Of a DNA stretch of 64,000 nucleotides, positions 35,245-47,136 are shown piece by piece (positions within the stretch are counted from its first letter, which is position 1; every line of letters starts with the position of its first letter). The stretch comes from Halichondria panicea (taxonomy: Eukaryota; Porifera; Demospongiae; Suberitida; Halichondriidae): contig NC_087377.1 of NCBI RefSeq assembly GCF_963675165.1, positions 10,092,632 through 10,156,631 on the forward strand. Reading direction: 5' to 3'. The position numbers and the translations under genes are program-made. The notes below the pieces were generated by a model. It ran no database searches. It was not told the origin of the DNA and saw only the letters and a program-made list of their open reading frames with translations.

Positions 35245-36209
35245 TCAATATGGGCATTGTGGTCCACTGAAATTTTCAACAGCCAAATAGACTAGCTTTC
35301 CACCTACAATCTTGTAGAAGATGTCGGCTTGCATTATTTGGCTACCACCCTCGCCAATCGGAATAGACACTCTTTCTTGTGTAGCTCCACTGTAGTCTTG
35401 CGTCCCCTGAAAGAGTCGAGCACTTGTACCACGCCTACAAAGTCCACCTGCATGTGTGAGTAAAGATGGTGAGTACGTACATGCATGAATAAATAGGGAT
35501 TCCTAATACATAATACTTATGGATAGCTGGATGTACTATTAAGCCCATACTCCTGCACATTATAGATCTATATATGCATGATAAATTATGTATAATTGGC
35601 ACACATGCATAACAATATTTAGCTAAGAGCTTTAAGTTACCAATGTCACAGAGATCTACGAAGGTGTCGTAAGCTTTCCTCAGTGTAACTCGTGTGCATG
35701 TTGCCCAGCTACCAGGATGTTTCACACAGGACACCTCAATGTCAAATTGATTCCCATATTGCTGCAACTTGTGTAGCGAAGGGTTAATTGAGAGAAAGTC
35801 TTGATGACACCCGATTGTCCTGAACCCACTGCTTTGTAGGCTAACATCATCTTTACCCTCGACCATAGCTAGAGCTTCAAAGAATGTCATCAGCTTCGCG
35901 ACAGCTTCTTCATGTGTGCCTGAAGCATTGTATATTATCAATGCACACACTATAAGACCTATACCTTGCAGCTCAGCCTGCTTGGCCTCTTTCTCTTTCC
36001 AACCACCACAGCCGGTCATTATGAAAGGGGGTGCACACAAACCTGCGAGTATGTGTGCATGAAGCATTGTATATTATCAATGCACACACTATAAGACCTA
36101 TACCTTGCAGCTTCGCGACAGCTTCTTCATTGTATGGAGCTCCTTTTAGCTGAGCTGGCTGGGCTGCCAGAACAATGACAATCGCCACGAAAACTGCGAG
36201 TATCTTCAT
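35245..36209 (-). CDS. Secreted cysteine-containing protein F
   Basis: Four exons, 36104-36209 (signal peptide MKILAVFVAIVIVLAAQ), 35965-36042, 35641-35919 and 35245-35447, join in frame (all introns phase 1) to 221 aa ending SGPQCPY. The last two exons hold a globular domain with Cys at GCHQD, VSCVK, ATCTR, DLCDI and GLCRR. The sequence EEAVAKL occurs both at the end of exon 1 and at the start of exon 3, and exon 2 is a copy of exon 2 of protein G, so exon 2 looks like a recent insertion by duplication. I do not recognise the family. Without exon 2 the frame is also maintained. Confidence 0.65.
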
Positions 36210-36704
36210 GTTGAATTTGAGAAGGCACTTGGCTATATAGTTGATCAATGAGAGTTGAATGAGATTTTGGTAACTCAGCAGCCAAAAACTCTCCTTATAT
36301 AAAAATAGGGGTATTAATTAAGGCAGCACCTTTAGGGATGCTCCAGACCTGCTAATGTTACCTTTCTCATTGCTGTATAGAGAAACTACTCACATTCGTT
36401 GCAGTGAATAAATTACGTCATTGGAATGTCATTAACAAAGGGTCTATTGGTTCAAAGAACTGCTGCACTTGTGGTCGATCATAGGCTTCATTGGTGGTGG
36501 TTATCAATTCATACTGATTCAGAAAAATACTACTTAAAAGCAACTCAATAAGAACTGCTGCACCTAGTCTAGGCTTAATGCACTGAGACAGACCATCACC
36601 ACTTCATGAGTAGACTCGTTGATTCTTTCACTGCCGGATGCAGTTAGCTACTGTGATTCAGAACATCCCATAATACATTGCTATAATATTATAGTTACTG
36701 ATGC
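36210..36704. other. Spacer 5' of protein F, no gene seen
   Basis: Presumed promoter region of F. No elements or exons could be supported. Confidence 0.4.
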
Positions 36705-37025
36705 ACTAACTCAATATACACTGTATACGTGACACCCTGGTTGCCGTTGACGTCCCTCTGGTAATTCCTGGCTCTGCGTAGAGGAATGGTTCATGGGATC
36801 TGGTGATACACAATGTCACAAAATATTGTACAAGTGATTTCCAATTAACAAACTTCCTGTCCACTACATGTATTAGCATCGGCCACGAGGATAGAATGAT
36901 GATAGTCTACAATTATGCTTTAAATTATCAACATCGACTGCGTAAAAAATGCTCCACTTGTGCAAAGTAGTTGGCCGGGTTCCTGTTGAGAACCATGCAG
37001 TCGTTCTGTTCCAGAGCAAAATCAT
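36705..37025 (-). pseudogene. Catalase remnant
   Basis: Two pieces in the order expected for catalase on the minus strand: about 36945-37025 reads MVLNRNPANYFAQVEH and about 36705-36785 reads ARNYQRDVNGNQG. These match the conserved catalase phrases LVLNRNPxNYFAEVEQ and ARVANYQRDGPM. The stretch between them (DPSNMPPG region in the family) is missing, and no other exons were seen, so it is a fragment. Confidence 0.65.
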
Positions 37026-37154
37026 CAAAGGATTACATCAATCATTATGTGGTTAGTCTGGCAAATTACACAGAGCAGTCTAAGTGATTGTTAAGTGGTC
37101 TGTGGTTTGAGGGAGAACTTGTGAAACCACATAATTAGATTTGGTGCTCCACAT

Positions 37155-39889
37155 GTAGGAGTTGGTAGATTATGCCAGCATAATCTTGAGCATAATAGAC
37201 CCATGGTGAGAATTATGCTGGCATAATGAGCAGCTTTTAAAGTTTTATGAGAATAATAGGCAGGTTTTGGAAAAACAGGTCAATTATACCGAATCACAAG
37301 TTGCCAGCTAGGCCTTATACTGGGTAATTTCCCATACATGAATAAATTATTGGTGGTTAAATATCCCTTGATTTCTGGCTGTAATGTTAAACAGAGTCAT
37401 GTGTCCGTAATGGCATTGTTGTATTATAGTTTGATGTTACTTGCGCGACATAAATGGATGTGTTGTGCTTGTGGTTTAAATTGAGGAATAATGTGGGTTA
37501 ATAGGTATTTTGAAAAGAAAAATATGCTGTTATTTTGAGAATAAAAGAATAGCATTGGGCAGTGGCCTGAGCATAATCTACTTCCCGTCTAGAGCATGAG
37601 AAGTCGGGAATTTTCTAGAACTAACTTGGAGAGTAGCATTACTTGAGTTTTGAATCCCAATTAATACATGACAATCTTCGTCTCTTAACAAGTGGGAAGT
37701 AACTACGCAGAATTGCATGTACTAAAACGATAATGTTTCCTAATGTAACAGCTGCATGTGCAGGTCTAATATAGCTTCCAGGACAAGTGGACAGCATAGC
37801 TACCTGCACTCCGTTACCAAAACAATGTGAAATGTTCCATGGAGCTTTTAACATTCCACTTTTGAAATGTTCCATGGAGCTTTTAACATTCCACTTTTGA
37901 AATGTTCCATGGAGCTTTTAACATTCCACATTTGATCCTGTGTGGTAGCTATACTGCCCACTCTGTTACCATGACAATGTGAAATGTTCCATGTAGCTTT
38001 TAACATTCCACTTTAATTTGATCCTAGCTGTGTGTGTGGTAGCTATACTGCCCACTTGCTCAGGATTCCTACAACTGTTATTGAATTTGACCTCGCATTA
38101 TTTCAGACGAAGACTCTGACACAAGTTGTCCAGACAAGGTTTAATTAAGGTATAGTAAGTAACAGTGCGTAGCTATTTACTCTGATGAGCCGATGCAAGT
38201 GAGCATACAGCTTGGAGACATTTTGTATCTGCACAATTGCCTTGACTGTTAGGAAAATAACAGACACATTAGATCTAATTGTTGTCAATGTACACTATTG
38301 AGTTGCAGTGCACTAATACAATCCAGTAAAAAGTTAAACAGCTAGAAATCTAATTATCAGTCTCCACTGGGTGCCAGAATACCATATTATTGTAGTACAT
38401 GTTTGTTTTAGTTTTGAAATCGGACAATCCTATAGGTAGCCAACGTTCAACAGCAACCACTGCCCCTCCGTGTAATTACATACTCTTTCCATTGCCGTAA
38501 CTTTAGTTCCACGGATCCAATTTCAATAATTTTCTGATTTTCTGAAAGCTTACAAGGAGATCTTTCAAATGGTACCATCAAAGTTCATATTTGGAATTTG
38601 CCAATTCTGGCCTCTGACCATGGATTATAGCCCATGCTCCAAGGGCCGAAAGTGACAAATTATGGTCCCAACCAAAATAGGGATTTAAACACATCATTTG
38701 AAAGGTATCTTTCTAAGCTTTCAGAAAATCAGAAAATCAATGAAATTGGATAATCGGAAATAGAGTTATGGTCGTTTGAAATTGGTACCGAAGACGCAAG
38801 AAGTGATCTCTGGGCACTTAAAAAATAGCAGACCCATGTAACTCTGGCACCATCTGCCCTCCAACGAAAGGGTTGAACAATTGTCACAATTTGCAAATTA
38901 TTTGTGTACCACCTTAAAGTGGAATGTTAAAAGCTACATGGAACATTTCACATTGTCATGGTAACAGAGTGGGCAGTATAGCTACCGGCCACACAGGATC
39001 AAAAGTGGAATGTTAAAAGCTCCATGGAACATTTCAAAAGTGGAATGTTAAAAGCTCCATGGAACATTTCAAAAGTGGAATGTTAAAAGCTCCATGGAAC
39101 ATTTCACATTGTTTTGGTAACGGAGTGCAGGTAGCTATACTGTCCACTTGTACTGGAAGCTATATTAGACCTGCACATGCAGCTGTTACATTAGGAAACA
39201 TTATCGTTTTAGTACATGCAGTTCTGTGTAGTTACTTCCCACTTGTTAAGAGACGAAGATTGTCATGTATTAATTGGGATTCAAAACTCAAGTAATGCTA
39301 CTCTCCAAGTTAGTTCTAGAAAATTCCCGACTTCTCATGCTCTAGACGGGAAGTAGATTATGCTCAGGCCACTGCCCAATGCTATTCAAAATAACAGCAT
39401 ATTTTTCTTTTCAAAATACCTTAATTTGATCCTAGCTGTGTGTGTGGTAGCTATACTGCCCACTTGCTCAGGATTCCTACAACTGTTATTGAATTTGACC
39501 TCGCATTATTTCAGACAGCGAAGACTCTGACACAGAATTGGAATTGTCCAGACAAGGTTTAAATAACACATCGAATTTGAATTTTTATATCAAACCCTGT
39601 CTGTGGTGTACTTTGCATGTTTCCTAGACATGCTGTGTGAAATAACACTACATGTAACTATACACTAAGCTTTGTGGTGTAATGAATAATTGATGTATAA
39701 TGGGCAGCTTTTAAACTTATTATAGTTTGATGTTACTTGCGTGACATAAATGGATGTGTTGTGCTTGTGGTTTAAATTGAGGAATCATGTGAGAATAATA
39801 GGCATCTTGAAAAGAATAATAGCCTATTATTTTGAGAATAAAAGAATAGCATAATAGGCAGTGGCCTGAGCATAATTTACCAACCCCTA
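37155..39889. mobile_element. Composite inverted-repeat element (GTTGGTAGATTATGC ends)
   Basis: The left end GTTGGTAGATTATGCCAGCA and right end GAGCATAATTTACCAACCCC resemble the ends of the element at 57729-59563. Inside lies a large palindrome (37506-39421) and, at 38510-38760, a smaller one built on CTGAAAGCTT and AAGCTTTCAG. No transposase seen. Confidence 0.55.
37506..39421. repeat. Large imperfect palindrome, arms about 505 bp, loop 0.9 kb
   Basis: Arms at 37506-38015 and 38918-39421. Each arm holds three tandem copies of a 38-bp unit (AAATGTTCCATGGAGCTTTT). A 130-bp direct repeat (GATCCTAGCTGTGTGTGTGG) follows each arm at about 38012 and 39425. Confidence 0.9.
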
Positions 39890-39948
39890 TCCACATGTAT
39901 CTCAGAAGCACTATACTGCATTTCTTGAAACTAGAGATAGGTTATTGT

Positions 39949-40218
39949 TAAAGCCGGTAGGCTTTAACTAGGATTGGCACCACTTTTGTAGCAATTTTAA
40001 CAATTTGACATATTTTCACCTATGTTTAAACTATTCTATCTCTGCAGGGGAGCATCAGATCTGGAAACTAACTACCCTGATAGATGCAGCAGCTCTTCTT
40101 GTGCATGTATATATGTTATGACATTATAAAAATGTTCACATGCATAGATATTGACATTTGAAAAAGTTCACTATTACCGCATTTCACCGCAAACGGTGAC
40201 TGACTAAGTAAGTAAGTG

Positions 40219-40249
<31 letters not shown>

Positions 40250-40423
40250 TTCTTGAGAAGCTTTTCCTCTGTGTACAAGGATCATCATGACATTCTGCAA
40301 CCAGTTTCCAGACAACTACAATCCTGACCATGGGCATTTTCCTCAGATTTACGATCGCTTTCACGAGGCACATGACCTCTCAGGCTCAATTTCTCTTACC
40401 TACAAAATGTCGCCATCTTTATG
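39949..40423. repeat. Right arm of inverted repeat (mate 29698-30139)
   Basis: Reverse complement of 29698-30139, with an expanded AAGT tract at 40205-40250. Confidence 0.85.
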
Positions 40424-40940
40424 TGATTGTTCGCGCATGTGCAGTAGTATGAAGACCTCATGGCCACTTATTAAATGGGCGTGGCCGTGACAGGACTAGC
40501 TTCTAGCTTCTCTAACTAGCTGTACTGTTCTACAGTACAGTCTAGCAGTACATGCAGTAGCTCCTTGCATACAGGTATGTGTACATTCTCAGTACTGGCC
40601 AGTGCTTACCATACCTCTCTTGGCTGTTGAACTCTACAGGCAGACATAAAACTTGCTAGTCTAGTATCTATAGACTAGCTACCTCTCTTGTATATTCTGT
40701 GATACATAAATGTCATAATCATGAAAAGGACACAGTGTATAGATCTAGTCTACATCAATAACATTTCATTATGCTCATTCCTGTGTAGAGAACTTCCTCC
40801 AATTGCTATCTCCTCTTCTTGTACTTCTACTCCTGTACAATAAAAAAAGCATGGGAACAAGCTCCCAAAAACATCTGCAATGTAAAAATTTCTAGGATTG
40901 GCCAGGGAAAGCACCAAAAAGTATAGAAACAAGCAAGCAG

Positions 40941-41219
40941 GAGAAAGCCCTAGTACGTCAATCCGTTAAACAAGCAACAATCCCTTACAATGTCACATGA
41001 TACAGCTAGTGTTTATACATAGCATGAATTCGCATTGCTACATGCAGTTCCTGAAATCCATCACAATTGAGCATTCAACATACTGAACAATTTGCATCCA
41101 TTGTTACACTTCTCTTATTTATAATTAGCTAATAATATGTCCCCAAATGATGCATGTGCATGAATGATGTTGCAACGGATTGTTGCTTGTTTAACGGATT
41201 GACGTACTAGGGCTTTCTC
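40941..41219. mobile_element. MITE, TIR GAGAAAGCCCTAGTACGTCA
   Basis: About 45-bp terminal inverted repeats (GAGAAAGCCCTAGTACGTCA to AACAAGCAACAATCC, mirrored at 41172-41219). Non-coding interior. Confidence 0.85.
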
Positions 41220-42696
41220 TAGCCTCGATCCCAGGCCGAGTTTTCGCTTTTATAACGGTTAGGCAAACAACTGGGCCTGGTACTAGTTGTCTGCGCATGC
41301 GTCAGTCGTTCGTCAGATTCTGACGAATGGATATTCTCGTTCACTTTCGTGACATTTATATTCGTGTACTATCGTGTACTAGAAGTCAGTTCCCGTTTTA
41401 TCATTATTGGAATAGATTGGAATGGCTCTTAGCTGAAGCTTCTCTCTTCTCTGAAGCTTATTCTGAAGACTGAACAACAAGGGAAGAGGTATAAAGCTTT
41501 GTCAAGCTTGTTAAGGTCAGATATTTTTGTGTGGGCCCTATGGCCGGCTATGCTATCAAGTCTTGTTTATGTTTGGCAAGAATGTAGGTAGACTATAGTT
41601 TCATCATTAATATCAGGGGCGTAGGGAGGGGGAGGGCTTTGGGGGCTGGAGCCCCCCCTTTCTCTGCAAAAACTACACTAAGAGCCCCACCTTCTCTGAT
41701 GAGTCTTCAGCCTGGGAATTACTGGTATAGATTAGTGGCAGACAAACAGCATGTCCAAGAGCTAGCTATACTATACTAGTAACTTTGATTCTTTAGTGCA
41801 ACTAGCTACGGCTAGCTAGCTAGCTAGCTTTAGCAGTATTATTAATTGAAGCAAGGTGTGGCTATTTTCTTGCACATGCGCAATGAGCCATTAATTAGGG
41901 GGTGTGGCTTCCGGTCACCGGAAAATTTCGGCGCTCAGCCCCCCTTTCCTCAAATTCCTGCCTACGCCCCTGAATATGGTGGATCAAGTGAAGAGTGTGA
42001 GCTAGAGAACTTGGTGCTGCCATCATCAGCTCGTCGACAATGACACTATAACCGAGAAATTTAATATGTATAGATCTACACGTATTTAAAATGTCTACTT
42101 CTCTGTACAGGAGCAATGGCTAATATCCAGCTATCCCAACAGTGCTCCTCTTGGCTATACTAACGGACGAGACTGGACAGTTTGAGGTAAGGGTTTAACC
42201 GTCTTTGGTTTCTTTTAATATTGTCCTATACTCACAGACACAGGACTGGAGTATGACCTGCTCATTCGAGCGTTGCTGGGTAGCTCAGAGACATCAAGAG
42301 AATCTACGTTTTCTCAAGCAATGAGTTACGAGTTGGGGCCTAGAATCAGAGAAGTCCAGCAGCCTGCTAAATCTTTTTGAAACGTAATTTGAATGAAGTT
42401 GCCCTGGGTCACTGTAATTGTGCTGCAGCACAACTGGCAACTCCCCAGGCCTTTGTGAAGCAGCTCCCTATGTGCATCTTTTGTGTACTCACTCTGTGCA
42501 TTTTCTGTGTACAAATTTCTATTATTGATTTATTAAATATTTTTGCCGACCACAAATATACAATGAAAATTTGACGCATGCGCAGACAACTAGTACCAGG
42601 CCCAGTTGTTCGCCTAACCGTTATAAAAGCGAAAACTCGGCCTGGGTTGTTCGCCTAACCGTTATAAAAGCGAAAACTCGGCCTGGGATCGAGGCT
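41220..42696. mobile_element. DNA transposon, 1.5 kb, TIR TAGCCTCGATCCCAGGCCGA
   Basis: Terminal repeats of about 85 bp include GGGCCTGGTACTAGTTGTCT and the sequence GCATGCG. The right terminal segment (TTATAAAAGCGAAAACTCGG) is duplicated in tandem at 42608-42690. A MITE is inserted at 41614-41972. No intact transposase frame is seen. Shorter copies occur at 21617 and 45558. Confidence 0.8.
41614..41972. mobile_element. MITE, ends CAGGGGCGTAGG/CCTACGCCCCTG, AATAT target duplication
   Basis: CAGGGGCGTAGGGAGGGGGA at the left, CTGCCTACGCCCCTG at the right, flanked by AATAT on both sides. Nested in the 41220-42696 element. Sister element at 58244-58858. Confidence 0.8.
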
Positions 42697-42839
42697 AAGT
42701 CTGGGTAGGCATTGTGATTCTTTTATGTCTACCAAGAGTGCATGAATGTAGATGTAACATCTACAGTATACATCCTTTTGTTGATTAGAACGAGTTTTTT
42801 ATATTAACTTTTTCATATTCAGTTCACTTATTAATATGA

Positions 42840-43048
42840 CAGTCAAAAGTAAAAGTGTGAGCAAATTGTAAAAAGCAAAAAATTTCGCCTCGCCGCAAAA
42901 GTAAAAGTGTGAGCAAATTTTAAAAGCAAAAAATTTCGCCTCCGGCGAGGCGGGAGGGGGATGCTCCCCCTCCCATACCCACCCTCGTACGGGGCTTTGC
43001 CCCTTTCTACTAGCCCCCCCCTTTCATTTTTCCTGGATCCGCCCCTGT
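42840..43048. repeat. Repeat fragment with GGATCCGCCCCTG end
   Basis: Two tandem copies of AAAAGTGTGAGCAAATT, then CCTCCGGCGAGGCGGGAGGG and an end GGATCCGCCCCTG. It abuts the left border of block S'. Probably a transposon end. The other end was not found. Confidence 0.45.
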
Positions 43049-43072
43049 TATGAGGAGATACACGGATGGTCC

Positions 43073-43866
43073 TAGCCTCGACCCCAGGCCGATCCGTCTC
43101 CAATTGAACGCTAGGTCGCCTACCTAGGCCTGGTATTGATTGTATTTGGGCGTGATCTGGGCGTGGTTTTTTAATAAATTGACTCTGTGGTATAACAAAA
43201 AATGAATCCTCCAACAGTGGTCTTCAACAACAGCCTCTGGGGCAGTATACAGCAGGAAATACTTCCCAGAAGACACTTCTTTGGCAGTGGCAACCAAATC
43301 TTTGTCGATTCCTTTATTGCTACTGAGGATGGCAGCAGAAACACCGCTATTGTTTAGACTCCTGACCTGGTCAATCATGAGTCTCATGATGAGAGATACA
43401 AGGGGAGAGACAATTAACAAGAACAACACTTTTGTCAACAGGAGGAGCCTTGGTCCTACCTAGCTTGTAGTCCATTAAAAGGGTAGCAACTGATATAGCA
43501 GAGAGACTTGCCATACCCCGTTGGGAACCAGATAAACACATCCCTTCCCTCAAACAGGAGCTTGAGAGCCTGGGCCTGTTCTGCCATGAGAGTGAGGCCA
43601 TCTTGCTTCAAACAAGACAACGCGTTGCATGCCATAGCTAGCTAGCTATAAATTGAGAACATAACACGGAGCTACATTACTGTAACTTTTACGGGAGTAA
43701 AATGCCTCTACGTACACCTTTAGTATTACAGAAAAAAAGCAGGAAACAAAATGTGAAGAATCTCTGCTTTTGTTTCCTGTTCCTGCCACGCCCAGATACA
43801 ATCAATACCAGGCCGTATTTTTTAACTTCATTCTATTAAAGAAAAATCGGCCTGGGACCGAGGCTA
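43073..43866. mobile_element. DNA transposon carrying a RecQ-like helicase fragment, 9-bp target duplication
   Basis: Ends TAGCCTCGACCCCAGGCCGA and TCGGCCTGGGACCGAGGCTA. Inner repeats include CAATACCAGGCC and its complement TGGCCTGGTATTG-like sequence. It is flanked by GGATGGTCC on both sides, and the S copy has the uninterrupted site. A 9-bp duplication with long TIRs resembles Mutator-like elements, but no transposase is present. Confidence 0.85.
43124..43640 (-). pseudogene. RecQ-like DNA helicase fragment inside the transposon
   Basis: The minus strand reads FEGRDVFIWFPTGYGKSLCY (Walker A of a superfamily 2 helicase) and, after a frame change, SPLVSL, DQVRSLNNSGVSAAIL and YTAPEAVV (motifs Ia-II region, typical of RecQ). 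The DEAH motif and the C-terminal helicase half are absent. A captured, broken host-type helicase segment is the simplest reading. Confidence 0.7.
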
Positions 43867-44553
43867 GGATGGTCCCAGAGCCACTACTGTACGTAGACTA
43901 AACATCACATGAATCACTTCCGTTTCCAATCCCTCCTTTACTCTATCTATGGTCGCATCTAATTGTTCAGAACGGAAGTTATTTAACCACAACCACACCC
44001 CTAGAATTCTTCACATAATAATTATAAGCCTCAGGGCACAACATTCATGAAGGAGTAGTGGATGATGCTGAAAGCCTCCTAGAGCTGTACTTAGGAGGCT
44101 TTCAGCTCTACTTTACTAAGTAGACTACTATGAGTACATTGGTACCAGGACTCCAGTGAGCAAGCTATAGAAACAGGTGCAGGTGGACGACGAAAACAGA
44201 TCACCCATTGTTACCAAAATAACATTAAAATTGTTATTACAAATATTGAACATGATTAATTTGTAGGTAACCATTCAAGGCAATTAAATAATGTTCGATA
44301 GTATCCCATTATTGTTTCGAGCATTCGAAAGCAGCATTGCAGTGCCATGTCAACTTTTGGTCAGCACGGTACTTTACTTCAACATCTAGTTGAACACGTC
44401 TCCAAGATACACGCGTACACACAAAGTGGGCTGTCCACTCTTCATGTATAGGAGTTGATACTTCCCATCATTTGCTGTTTCCATTGAACCCAGCAACCAT
44501 TCACTCGGATCTAGAAAACACTGAAAGGCAACAAAAATTGCAGCTCTAACGTA

Positions 44554-45217
44554 CAGTACACTCTCGCTATTCCGGCTCCCTGAAGTACGGCCACCCGATA
44601 TACCCACCATTTGGCTTGGCACAGAATGCTAGCTATATGTTTACTGCACAAAACTCACCCTAAAGTACGGCCACTCGCTATTCTGGTTACCTGCCGTGCT
44701 GGCTGTTCCAAACTAGTTGGGCGGAGCCCGACCGTCCCTGACGGGAGGTCGGGTTTCAGGCCTATGTCAGGATTTGTCTTGCTGAACTATGTAACACGTT
44801 GATAAGCAGCTATGAATAATCATTTATTCTGAAGTGGGTGTTAACCAATTTTACCTTGCTTGAGGTTGCGCAACCGGACGTGACACAGACCACAGTAGAA
44901 ATGCTGCAATCTGATTGGGCTGCAACTATAGTTGCAGCAAAAGACAAATCCTGGCTTGAAACCCTACCTCCTGGTCAGGGACGGTCGGGCTCCGCCCAAC
45001 TAGTCCCAAACAAGGTAATTTTATACGACTTTAGCAAATAAAATTTAACAAAATGATTCATTATCCTACATTATCCTCGAGACAAGAACCGCAAAGCAGT
45101 AATTAGATTCGAGGTAAGGTCGTTTTTAAGCCGCGGCTATTTCCTGAGCTATAGCCACCTCGCTATTCCGGCGCCAAGCTGCATGGTCCCAAGGGTGACC
45201 GGATTAACGAGAGTTTT
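44554..45217. mobile_element. pogo/Tigger-like element with nested MITE (S' copy)
   Basis: Same as 20614-21278, including the nested element at 44717-44999 flanked by CTAG. Confidence 0.75.
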
Positions 45218-45441
45218 AACAGAGAAGTGGAGACAACAAAACGTAGTAACATACGATACTCTCGGAGACAAGATAAGGCACTAAGACAATCATTTGCATG
45301 GTGAAGTTCTACATTCAAATGACACGCTCTCTCTTGGTACCAGGAGTGTATGAAGAGGAGTATGCAACTGTAGCTTTCAGTTGTAGTGTAAACCAGGTTC
45401 CGGTATGTTTTGGTGCAATATTTTGCGTGTTATTTACTCAC

Positions 45442-45573
45442 GTCTGCACTCGGGCTCCATTTCGTCCCATTGTGCAACGACGTCGTCTAGATCCGGACGG
45501 CATGTCCTCATTTCATTCCCTCCATGCAGCTCAAATCCCTCAACACAGGTATATACATAGCCTCAATCCCAGG
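45442..45573 (-). pseudogene. Sushi second-half exon, S' copy, with nonsense codon
   Basis: Identical to 21501-21632 except for a few bases. One change turns the transposon-derived CGA codon into TGA (plus strand CTCAATCCC instead of CTCGATCCC), closing the frame. Confidence 0.6.
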
Positions 45574-46604
45574 CTGAGTTTTCACTTTTATAACGGTTAG
45601 GCGAACAACTAGGCCTGGTACTAGTTGTCTGTGCATGCGTCAAATTTTCATTGTATTTTGTAGTCGGCAAAAATATAGGTAATTTGAAAATTCACACACA
45701 CAGAGTGTATACAAAACATGCACATAGGAAGCTGCTTCACAAGGGGAGTTGTCGGTTGTGCTGCAGCATGATTATAGTGACCCGGACCCAGGGCAACTTC
45801 AAAATGCCTTAAATAACGTTTCAAGAAGGTTTAGCAGGCTGCTGGACCTCTCTGATTCTAGGCCCCTACTCAGGTAAACCTTGTTTGAGAAACGTAGATT
45901 CTTGAAAATCCGTAAGCGCCAATAAAGTACCACCCACGGCCGTTCATTGCCTTTATATAGGGAACCTAGTTTTCAACCATTAAAATAATGTTGTGCATAT
46001 AATATAGGCGATGCATGGTATAATAATTATATTATATATAGCTATAATTATGGCAGTGGTCTTCATTTTCCATAAAGTGTCTGTCCATGAATATAGCATT
46101 ACTGTGACAGCCATGGTAATAATTATAACGGGTATACTGCCAATATACGGCTGTGGTCAGACAGCTAGTTTTATGTATAAGAAGTCTTTGTGGCGCAACC
46201 ATGGTACATGCAATAACCTATTGTTGCCAGGTTCCAGAACAGCAATAAAATTATATTTTATACTGCAGCAAATAAAGTCGACTTACGCACCTGCACAAAA
46301 GGTTCGACACCACTCCACACTCCATTGCGACTAGCAAGTCCTCATGTCAAACGGGGCCTGAGTGTCACCTGCGTAGACAATTTCACCATTGGCAGGGTCG
46401 GAAAGGTCAGGACACACGTTATAGAACCCATTTTCACTGTTCTCAGTGGCCTGATTCTTATCTTTACTCGGTAGCGACATTATTACATACTTCTGTGAGC
46501 AGTGAGGCTGTGTGATGTTATGAATTTCGTCATGACGAATAGTTAGGAAGCCCCCCATACATGTGTTGCAGTTGCATGTCTTAGGGATGTTGCTGAGCTG
46601 TCAG

Positions 46605-47136
46605 TTATATCTTATACATAATTATAGGGCGTCTCTGAAATCTCCTTTGTGTAACAGGAAGCTGTGTGTGCATGCCTATGGGTAGAACTGATAGCCATGA
46701 TGAGGCTCCTTTTTCGCTTGCCAAATCTGTGTGATGTTTCAGATCACTGGGTATAACATCATTAGCTTGTTGAGCATGTTCCACACGGTTCAGGGCTCTC
46801 ACATCTCTTTTAGCGGCTGCTGTTTTCTCCAGGTCCTGCATTCTGATCCATGTCTTGACGACAGACTATAGGGGATTACTCAGGTGCCTTGTAGAATTGT
46901 GAGGACAGGGTTGCATGCAGGGTTAACAATGCCCAATCTTCCATGTCTCACAGGGAGAGCAAGTAGATCTCTTTCTAACGTTGAACAAGGTGGGAGACCT
47001 GATAGAGCGGGGATGAGAAGATGTGTTATTCCTGTCTCCAGAGGAAGGAGGAGATTTGGGATTGTTTGAAGTAGGAAAGTCCATCTACCTGTGAGACCAT
47101 TATTATGTGAAAGCTGCATATGCAGCGTAGGGTTGA
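46605..47136 (-). mobile_element. Retroelement polyprotein remnant, S' copy
   Basis: Copy of 22669-23200 with the same broken frames. Confidence 0.6.

Noticed and set aside
35435..36067. A single 210-codon uninterrupted gene
   Set aside because: The frame runs through introns. The four-exon model with signal peptide and matched phases explains it better.
37639..39295. Two 78-codon frames, one on each strand
   Set aside because: They are the same sequence in the two arms of the palindrome, with no recognisable motif.
29745..40373. Frame beginning MCLVKAIVNLRKMP on both sides
   Set aside because: Lies in the two inverted-repeat arms and includes a variable tetranucleotide tract. No known domain.
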